A DNA stretch of 64,000 nucleotides from Lysobacter auxotrophicus (lineage in GTDB: Bacteria > Pseudomonadota > Gammaproteobacteria > Xanthomonadales > Xanthomonadaceae). Position numbers and translations under genes: made by a program. Positions within the stretch are counted from its first letter, which is position 1, and the number at the start of each line of letters is the position of its first letter. Shown piece by piece: positions 26,682 to 34,200 of this stretch. The notes under the pieces were generated by a model. That model searched no databases. It worked only from the letters and a program-made list of their open reading frames with translations, and was not told the origin of the DNA. Location: contig NZ_AP027041.1 in the NCBI RefSeq assembly GCF_027924565.1, positions 2,108,001 to 2,172,000 of the forward strand, written 5' to 3'.

Positions 26682-27638
26682 TCAGGCCGCAACCTTGTGC
26701 TCATAGAACGGGTGCCGCTTGTCTTCCAAAATCTCGTCCATCGCGGCAAGGTTCTTCGGATCTGGACTGAGCCAAGCATCCACGTATTCCGGCTTGATGT
26801 TGATGATGGTCCGATCATGCCCCGTCAGCGCGACCTCAGGCTCCGGGTCGTCCGTAATGGCGGCGCAGGACAGCAGCTCCTCGATGCCGTCCGTCCAGGC
26901 GTACCAGAGGACCGGGATGTAGAGCGGCTCGCCCGTCTGCGGGGTGAACTCGAGCTCCATGCTCTTCGGGCGCTCCCCGCCGGATAGTGCGCGCTGCTCG
27001 TAGTCGTGGCGACCGACGCTTTCGTAGAAGTGCGTCGCGACCATGATCCCGTGGTGGTAGCCATACAGGCGCTTCCAGACGCTTCGCAGGCTATCCCGGC
27101 GGGCGTTATACGTGCCCGGCTTGGCCTTTTCGTCGGCCACGGTCCAGCCGGGCAGGCGGCATTGGTAGCGCATCGGCTTGACGATCTTTCGCCCGTCCTC
27201 GACGACCATCACCAAGGTGTAGTCGCCCGGCCAGATGCGGTCGTCGTCGTCCGCGGGCTCGGTGCGCTGAAGCTTTTCGGCCTTCAGGCGCTCGGCCGCG
27301 ATCCGGTTGTTCGCGACACGGATGATCTCCTGGGACTTCTTGGTCACCCGTTTCTGGAGGGCGGCCTCAGCCTCGGCGATCTTTGTTTGCTGAATGGCGA
27401 TGCGCTCATCGATGCGGCCCAGTTCGGCCTCCCGAGCCTCGTCAATCATCTGCTTCACCTGGGCCTCGAACGCATCCCGTGGCTCGGCAAAGGCCAGCTC
27501 AATTCCCTTGGGAATCTTCGGGCTGCCGCCCTCCCGGCGCTCCCAGAAGATCCGCGTGAAGTCGCCGATGCTTAGGATCGCTCCGAACTGGCGAGTGAAC
27601 TTCTTGTAGTCGGCCCAGATCTGGGCGGAATAGCACAT
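26682..27638 (-). CDS. SRAP-family protein (YedK/HMCES-like) with coiled-coil insert
   Basis: A 318-residue protein. The start at 27638 gives Met-Cys-Tyr-Ser-Ala; in this family the Met is removed and Cys2 cross-links to abasic sites in single-stranded DNA. Other family positions are visible: YNARRDSLRSVW, GIMVATHFYESV and ALTGHDRTIINIK. Between residues about 55 and 125 it carries an extra charged coiled coil (IDERIAIQQTKIAEAEAALQ) absent from YedK, which explains the extra length. The gene leads a two-gene operon in the accessory island. Such SRAP variants occur on phages and integrative elements. Confidence 0.9.
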   Translation of the reverse strand: MCYSAQIWADYKKFTRQFGAILSIGDFTRIFWERREGGSPKIPKGIELAFAEPRDAFEAQVKQMIDEAREAELGRIDERIAIQQTKIAEAEAALQKRVTKKSQEIIRVANNRIAAERLKAEKLQRTEPADDDDRIWPGDYTLVMVVEDGRKIVKPMRYQCRLPGWTVADEKAKPGTYNARRDSLRSVWKRLYGYHHGIMVATHFYESVGRHDYEQRALSGGERPKSMELEFTPQTGEPLYIPVLWYAWTDGIEELLSCAAITDDPEPEVALTGHDRTIINIKPEYVDAWLSPDPKNLAAMDEILEDKRHPFYEHKVAA

Positions 27639-27739
27639 GGCCGCTCCGGCTGAAGACTCTTCACCCGAATATTGCGCCACGGTCACGGAGCCTGTCCTGA
27701 CCAGCGGCTAATTTGCCCTGGCCAAACAGGGATTGGCCG

Positions 27740-28063
27740 ATGAAAGCGCAAGACGATCCGAGAGCCCGGGACGCGTTCGCCGCGTTTCTGCGTACGCGCG
27801 AGTACGGCCAGCTACCAGACGACGAAAAGTACAGGCTGTGGGAAGCCTTCTTGTGGGCATGGGTTCCGGAACAGCTAGTGATGCGAATCGTGCTCGACGG
27901 GCCGCCCGCCGGTCCCGAGAGATCCGGGCGCTTCGTCGACATCGAGGACGCCGCGGGATACAGCATCCGGTCCGGCCGCTGGCACGAAGACGAGAAGGGG
28001 CGCTGGGTGTTAGAGGTAGCCCCCTCGCGTGCCGGTCCATCAATTCCGCTTTTGCCGGGCTGA
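27740..28063 (+). CDS. Hypothetical protein divergent from SRAP gene
   Basis: A 107-residue soluble protein (DAFAAFLRTREYGQLPDDEK, FLWAWVPEQLVMRI). The start at 27740 is the first ATG after weak ribosome-site sequence. Its end overlaps the convergent XRE gene by 24 bases. No family recognised. Confidence 0.5.
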   Translation: MKAQDDPRARDAFAAFLRTREYGQLPDDEKYRLWEAFLWAWVPEQLVMRIVLDGPPAGPERSGRFVDIEDAAGYSIRSGRWHEDEKGRWVLEVAPSRAGPSIPLLPG

Positions 28064-28390
28064 TTGACGAAGCGCCGCGACTGCTGCTTTGGCGGCGACC
28101 GATTCGTCTGCGAGCTTGCGCCAAACCAACGCTTCCTCTTCGTTCGGTGCATTGGCCTCGCAGATCGTGCCGAGGACTAGCCCGAGGGGCAGCTCCGCCA
28201 GTTCGGCAAGCTTCATGCAGGTCATCGGACTCAGGCCCTTCGATCCGTGACGCCAGTTCGACACGGCAGGCGATCCGACCTGAAGAGCTTCCGCGAGCTC
28301 CCTGTCTGTCCTCATGCCTTGCCGGACGCGCGCCAGATCCAGGAAGTCATTCACGCACGACGCCTTTTCCGCTTGGGGTTTGATACGCAT
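28040..28390 (-). CDS. XRE-type helix-turn-helix regulator (DUF3693-like)
   Basis: A 116-residue protein with a helix-turn-helix near the N-terminus (LARVRQGMRTDRELAEALQV then GSPAVSNWRHGSKGLSPMTC) and the following helix KLAELAELPLGLVLG, the layout of DUF3693/phage-repressor-like proteins. It is second in a minus-strand pair with a small gene 29 bases upstream. Probably regulates the local element. Confidence 0.78.
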   Translation of the reverse strand: MRIKPQAEKASCVNDFLDLARVRQGMRTDRELAEALQVGSPAVSNWRHGSKGLSPMTCMKLAELAELPLGLVLGTICEANAPNEEEALVWRKLADESVAAKAAVAALRQSARQKRN

Positions 28391-28419
28391 GGCCGATATC
28401 CCCCGGGCGATGTTGGCAC

Positions 28420-28635
28420 CTATTGGAGAAAGTGGTGCGCCCGGCGGCTCGCAATGTCTCGGATCACCGACCGGAACGCATTGGCAGCAGGGGACTCATC
28501 ATCACGCGAGCGAAGCATCTCGACGACCTCCGCCTCGTACACATCGAGTTGGCGAAGCGTCATCTGGGCAATCGCACGGGACAGGCAGTGGGTGAGCGCC
28601 CCGAAGAGCTCCAGCATGGATTCGTCGTCGGACAT
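28420..28635 (-). CDS. Small hypothetical protein upstream of XRE gene
   Basis: A 71-residue acidic helical protein (LTHCLSRAIAQMTLRQLDVY, EAEVVEMLRSRDDE). The ATG at 28635 is preferred over an open frame start at 28671. It is probably co-transcribed with the XRE gene. No family recognised. Confidence 0.5.
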   Translation of the reverse strand: MSDDESMLELFGALTHCLSRAIAQMTLRQLDVYEAEVVEMLRSRDDESPAANAFRSVIRDIASRRAHHFLQ

Positions 28636-28687
28636 GGGGTGCCCTTTCAATCGTTCGGCCCATGCTCGCATGCCGCGGCCCGATTGC

Positions 28688-28784
28688 GTCCGCTGTCCGC
28701 CCGAAACGGAACCGAGTGGAGTAGGGATTAGGGGGATTTATCGGGGGTAGGGCCATGGCGGTTTCCGACCCGAAGCGGTCAGTC
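28688..28784. repeat. A-B hairpin repeat with inserted 27-bp element
   Basis: A decayed A arm (about 28688-28713), the 27-bp element at 28726-28752 (GATTAGG, five variable bases, TTATCGGGGGTAGG) and a decayed B hairpin at 28754-28784 (GGCGGTTTCCGACCCGAAGC, GGTCAG). Same order as at 7236-7386. Confidence 0.75.
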
Positions 28785-29018
28785 CTGAGGGGCAAGGACC
28801 GTTCCACATGTCTAGAATCGACCTTCTCGTACGTATCTGTGAGAGTGGGGGGCATCGATGCCCACTGCCGTCATGCCCCATCCTCCGATAGAGTTGGCGG
28901 GCCGAGAGCATCGTGCCCAAGCCCACGCTTATCAGTTCGAGGGAGACCCTGGCCAACTGTCCGAGTGCAGGGCGCGAGCACCGGCTGGGGGAAAGACAAG
29001 ACAAAGGCGTTAGCTCAT

Positions 29019-29870
29019 ATGCGGAGTCACTGGAAAGAAATTCCGGCGATCTTGTACTTCACCGCGCTGTTCGTGGTGATGTCGATCCTTAGCACGAGCA
29101 TTGGACTGAGCCCGCTGGCGACGAAGCTGAACGAGAACCAGATCCTGTATCTGTTCTCTACCACCGGCCAGGTCATTGCAGCCGTCTACGGCCTTACGCT
29201 GACTGGGTTCATCTTCTTTAGAAATGAGCTGAGTCGAGAGGAGCTCGAAGATGAAACGCTGGCTGAAGCAGTGGAGGCTCTGAAAGAGAGGTACTTCGTG
29301 CTTCTCGCGTTCATCACCCTGTTGGTGCTCCTGACGATCTTTCTCGCAAATCTGGCAATCGCGAGAGAGGCCGCGGGTCCAACGTTGGGAAACGCAGCAA
29401 TCATCAACGCGGGGCAGGCTGCCTTCGCGACTAGCTTGTTGGCAGTTGCCTACTTCGTGTTCGACGTTATATCTCCGCGACGCATTGAGAAAGCGAGTCG
29501 ACGCCTTCAGGACGAGGTAGATCCCTTTCGCTCTGAAAAGAGCAAAGGTAGCCTCGAAGAGTTTCTGACGAACTACAACCAGATCGAGGCATTGTTGAAT
29601 GCAGCTGGCCATCCATACCAGCAATCAGTCGCGGTCTCAATCGACCGCGGTCGTCCGCGACACATCTCGAACACAAGGTTGGCAGAGATCCTCTACCGGA
29701 ACGAGCGCATCGACAAACTTCTGTTCGCGCACCTCCGCGAGCTGATCACGCTCCGCAACTCGATCATCCATGGTGCCGAGCCGATCGTGAGCGAGCAGGC
29801 GGTCGCAATGTCTCGTGATGTACTGCAATGGCTTCGGAATGCTCTTGGCGAAGGTGAGGGTGAGCTCTAA
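29019..29870 (+). CDS. Membrane protein with C-terminal HEPN-like domain
   Basis: A 283-residue protein with four hydrophobic segments in the first 150 residues (about 8-27, 45-68, 93-115, 128-147), then a soluble helical domain. Near the end, LRELITLRNSIIHG contains Arg246-Asn-x3-His251, the R-x4-6-H signature of HEPN RNase-type domains. A membrane-anchored HEPN protein in an island is compatible with a toxin/defence role, but HEPN domains can be inactive. The ATG at 29019 starts the first hydrophobic segment; a longer open frame upstream is shadow-like. Confidence 0.72.
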   Translation: MRSHWKEIPAILYFTALFVVMSILSTSIGLSPLATKLNENQILYLFSTTGQVIAAVYGLTLTGFIFFRNELSREELEDETLAEAVEALKERYFVLLAFITLLVLLTIFLANLAIAREAAGPTLGNAAIINAGQAAFATSLLAVAYFVFDVISPRRIEKASRRLQDEVDPFRSEKSKGSLEEFLTNYNQIEALLNAAGHPYQQSVAVSIDRGRPRHISNTRLAEILYRNERIDKLLFAHLRELITLRNSIIHGAEPIVSEQAVAMSRDVLQWLRNALGEGEGEL

Positions 29871-29977
29871 CAGGTCGCTCGATCCGACTAGAGCCGGCAC
29901 GCCGCCACTTGCGGCTCAGCTTCCGACGTTAGGTGGCGGTTGAGTGATTACGGGCAGCCGTTTATCTAAAGGCGACT

Positions 29978-30994
29978 ATGGACGTCGAAATTTCAGACGT
30001 AAAGATGGGAAGTTCTTATGCGACGGAGGAGGTTCACTTCTCAGGCGGCCTTAAGGGCGCACTCACAAATCTTGGGTGGGCCCTGTTTCCCGTATCTGAC
30101 GATAAGGATTCAGATGCAATCGTCTTTAAAGCACCTAAAGATCACCTCGAGTTCGCCACTAGAGGTTGTGGCCTAAGGTACCTAGGCACCTGCATTAGGT
30201 ACGTATCGGGGGCCAATTCGCCGCCCATGGATGTCTGGGAGTTTGGTGCGCGAGACCCGCAGAACCGATTAGGTGCAGCTGATTCTTGGGCAACTATCGG
30301 GCATCAAGCAGCCAAAGCTGGCGATACGGGGTACGCGGAAGCTGCGTCTTATGTAAGTGCGAGCCTAAGAGCAGCAGGGCTTCGCCTTCGGGACGTCTCT
30401 AACGGTTACCACGAACAGCTCAACTGGGCCTTGGCAGAGAAAAGAGCTCCGGACACTTGGTTCTCAAATGCCGCTCTGCAAAACATATACGCCAACTTCC
30501 ATTCCCTTGCTTCTGAGCTGTCCTCTGCAAGGGACCATGTAGCCATGATTGCTGCGATGCATGTTGGTGCGCCCAATCGAGTAGAAAGTTTGTCGCGACT
30601 TGTAGAGTGGATTGAAAAACCTGTGAATCAAAGTCACGCACAAAATCCCATGGTCCACGCCCTCCTGGATGCCCTCGGATCTAAGACGGCTCCTGGCTGG
30701 CTACGGAGAATGGGGGATCTACGCAATGAGATGCTACATCGCATTCCAATGAGTGCTAATAGGTCGGTAGCAGGCCTCGTTCTCGAGCAAGTTCAGACAT
30801 CTCTCGGCACGGTTTCAAAGATTCGATTGGGCGAGCCATTGAGCAAAACACCACTATCTGAGCAGCCACAAGATCCTCTGATTGAACTTTCACAGCTCAG
30901 CTCAAGCCTTGAAGTCCTCTGCAGGGCCATTTGGAAGCATGCAAAGTATCCAGCCGAGCCGCTGCATTTCGGTAGCAATGAGGCCGCCACCTAA
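29978..30994 (+). CDS. Hypothetical protein with HEPN-like motif
   Basis: A 338-residue soluble protein with visibly lower GC than most of the window. The middle is helical (HEQLNWALAEKRAPD, FHSLASELSSARDHVAMIAA), and WLRRMGDLRNEMLHRIPM contains Arg249-Asn-x3-His254, again an R-x4-H HEPN-type motif. It lies 107 bases after the membrane HEPN-like gene on the same strand and is followed by a strong hairpin terminator. No family recognised; a defence-related role is inferred from motif and location only. Confidence 0.65.
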   Translation: MDVEISDVKMGSSYATEEVHFSGGLKGALTNLGWALFPVSDDKDSDAIVFKAPKDHLEFATRGCGLRYLGTCIRYVSGANSPPMDVWEFGARDPQNRLGAADSWATIGHQAAKAGDTGYAEAASYVSASLRAAGLRLRDVSNGYHEQLNWALAEKRAPDTWFSNAALQNIYANFHSLASELSSARDHVAMIAAMHVGAPNRVESLSRLVEWIEKPVNQSHAQNPMVHALLDALGSKTAPGWLRRMGDLRNEMLHRIPMSANRSVAGLVLEQVQTSLGTVSKIRLGEPLSKTPLSEQPQDPLIELSQLSSSLEVLCRAIWKHAKYPAEPLHFGSNEAAT

Positions 30995-30995
30995 T

Positions 30996-31026
30996 TCAAG
31001 CCGAGCCGCATCGTGGCTCGGCTTGA
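30996..31026 (+). terminator. Hairpin terminator after HEPN-like gene
   Basis: A perfect 12-bp stem TCAAGCCGAGCC / GGCTCGGCTTGA with a 7-base loop begins two bases after the stop codon. The T-run is weak (TTCA). Confidence 0.75.
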
Positions 31027-31042
31027 TTCAGGCGTTGCTGCC

Positions 31043-31110
31043 TGTCCGCATGTGGCCGGCAGCGGAAGCCCGCGAGGGCAGGGGATTAGGAAGCTTTATC
31101 GGGGGTAGGC
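31043..31110. repeat. A hairpin with 27-bp element
   Basis: An A arm variant at 31043-31067 (TGTCCGCATGTGGCCGGC, AGCGGAA) followed by the third copy of the 27-bp element at 31084-31110. No B arm. Confidence 0.7.
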
Positions 31111-31205
31111 GAGACCAATTCCTGGATGCGACCGACGGCTTTAGCCCACGAGTGGCCGGCTTATGCGCAGGCTATTAACCGGAGCGACTCACGGCGTCGC
31201 GTTCT

Positions 31206-34200
31206 TCAGGTGTTCAGACGAATGTCGCGAAACCCCTCTCCCAGTTGCAGTGCGGCGCTGCGACGGTCGCCCATGTCGATCAGGTGGTCGAGTGTCCGAA
31301 GGAAGGCCTGCGCCAAAGGGGCGCTCATCGGTGCGTCCCGATGGGACAAGTGCTGAATGAGGCCGGCGATTCGTGCGTAGAACAATGTGCCGCGCCAGCC
31401 TGGCAGCGCCTCGGGGCCAAGTGTAAGGATCGCCAGCACCTGATCCGCGAACGCAGCGGAGGGGTAATGCGCTCTCGATCGTTCGCAAAGCGTAAGGTAC
31501 GAATCCATGACGGGAACTGCCCAACCCGCCGCACGCACGTACCGATCCACCAGCGGCATGATCCTTCCAATCTCTGACCAGTCGCCATTTACGTAACGGC
31601 TGGCAAGCTCGGCCCGCTCAATCGACACGAACATCAAGGTTTCGACGAGCTTGGGCAAATCGAGCCCGGACAACTCGCCCGCGCGATAACTGTCCCGCTT
31701 GAACGTCCGGTCCGCCAAAAGGCGTGTCAGGCAGAGATCGACCACGGCGACTGCGTCAGCCGGCACGGCTTGCGCATCGTAGATGTACCTACAGATATAC
31801 GCACTAGCGAACGGACCCAGCATGGCCCAGCAGTTCTCGCCTTCCAGTTGCAGCACTGGTTCGAGGAAGCGTGGCTGGAAATCCGAAAGGGGCACGCAGC
31901 CGGCTACGTTACCGAGCTGAGACCCGAGCGCGTGCGTCCATTCGAAGATGCGCGTGGCCGTTCGGTCGCGCCGTCCGCGCTCCACCCAGGGCGGCGCGTT
32001 CTTCTGGATCGTCCAAGACAGAACGTCGGCGAGGAAATCGAGCAACGAGTTGCGCGTGTCGCTTTGCAAGATCCCGCTTATAGGCGCCCGTGCGAGCACT
32101 TCGGCGGCGTACGCGGAGTGCCAGTGGCTGGCAGGTTCGGTCCAGCATTCCTCGGGATTCGACGCATCGCCGACTTCGTAATCTTCATACGATTCCCGTC
32201 CGCGCCGCGCCCTGGGTGCTGCTTTGACCCATGCCGGCGGTGGACGTGGGATGGCGGAAAAATCGGTTCCGCGGTCGTAATGCACGCCGGCCATGCGCAG
32301 CGCTTCCACCGCTAGCGGGGACGGCTCGATGACCCCGGCATGCGGACGGCTGCCGCGTCGGGTATGCGGCACGTGACACCGCGAGAACGCGAGGAACAAG
32401 GCCGCCATCGTCAGCTTCGGGTCGACGGCCCACAAGTTGCACGCCTCTCCAACGGCGGCCAACGAAACCGCTTCGAGGGGATGTGCCACCAGGGCCAACA
32501 GGTCGCCGGCAGCGGTGCGCGCCGCGGTTCCCGCGCGCAGGTCTGCGGCGAGGCCGTGGGCAGCGTAGATGCCGTGATGCCATGGGATCACCGAGCTCGG
32601 CGACCACCAAGAATCGGCTTCCTCCTTCAGTCGGGCCGCACGCCACAGGACGCCGCGTGCCCACTTCAACTGGTCGTCAGTGGACCCCGCACGAAAGGTC
32701 AGCGCGACCGCGGCCGTTGACGCCACCGCGCCTCGATGCATGGCGATGGAGTCAGCGCGATCGCCCCTCGATCCCGCGAACAGGTCTGGCGCGTCGAACC
32801 CTCTAGCGGCCACCACGGCATCACGGAGGCTGAGCCGGCCGTCAGGCGCGTGCTTCTCAAAGGACGTGGACGCCCACGTCCACAGATTGGCGATCGACAG
32901 GTACTGCGTCGCTTGCTCGAGTTTAGCGACGTTCTCTGGCTTGGCGGCGGATGGGCTGACGTGCACCAAAGCGATGTGCTCGTTGTCGGTGCGGTAAGCC
33001 TGGTAGGTGGACTGGTCGGCCAGCTCGGCGTACTCCGTTGCCTGCTCGGCGAGTTCACGCTGCACCTCGGGATCCTCACGATCCTCCTCGTACTCATAGG
33101 GCAGCCGTTCGGCGAATGCCTCGATGGCACTGCGCGCTTGCGATCCCAGCGGTTCCGCGGCGAACACGAACCGGGGCACCATCCCCCGGAGTTCGAGCTT
33201 GCGGACCGGGCGTGCATTTGCGGTCCGCAATGCGTCGTGGTGAGGCCGGTCCGATGCGTGGGTGAATCCCATCAGATTGCTGGGCGATAGGTCGGCCGCG
33301 ACGCGCTGGCGGTCGGCCGCCAGGAGACGCTGCGACGTGAAGAGCGGTAACGTCGTGGCGGACACCGTCCCAGTGTGCAGGGCGAGCATTGCCGCGGTAC
33401 CGAGGATCGCGATGCAATCGTTGCCCGCCACGATCTGCTGGATGAGGTCATCGACGGGTGTGCCGCGTTCGATCTCGCCAAGACACCACTCTTCCAAGGC
33501 GAGGAAGCCGCAGCCGATCGCTTTCGGGGCCCACGTCGAGCGGCACCACAGGTACTCGCGTTCGCCGCCCCAGAACGTCTGCCGCCCCCATGGGAACGAG
33601 AGCTCCAGCGGCAGCGGCGTGCCGCGCGACTCGTGGTCGAGACGATGCAACTGCCGCCACGCCGCGATGGCGTGGTTGCACAACTCACGCAGCAAGTTCA
33701 AGGCGTTCTGCGGTGACTGGCGAAACAGCGAGGCGAAGGGCTCGCGCAGCGGCGACGGCGGCCAGAAACTGCGATGATCGTCGTGGATCGCCAACTGCTC
33801 CCAGTCCGAGGAACTGAACTCACCGACACTGCGGAAGTGGACCGCGGACCACCTCGCGCTTTCGACGCGGCTCAGCGTTCTCGCCGGGTCGTTCAAGAGG
33901 GCCTGTCGCGCCGCGATCGTGCGCTCCTGCTCTGCCTGTTCGCGTGCAACGCGGTCTTCCGGTAGCTCTTCGCGCAGGTACGCCAATGCCAGTTCGACCA
34001 ATCGTTGTGGAAGCGATTGGGCCAAGCGCGGTGAGAACGCGACGATGCCTTCGAATGCGTCGCGACGAATGCGGTGCGAGGCAACCGCACGTAGCAGGAG
34101 GGCGTCGGCGATGCTCGGCTCGGCGAGCGACGAGCGCAGGATGAGCTGGATCAGCGACGTTCGGAACGCACCAAGGTCTTGCACCTTCTGCCAGAAGGCC

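Noticed and set aside
31142-31180. XerC half-site TTATGCGCA near 31160
   Set aside because: No XerD half follows at the correct spacing.
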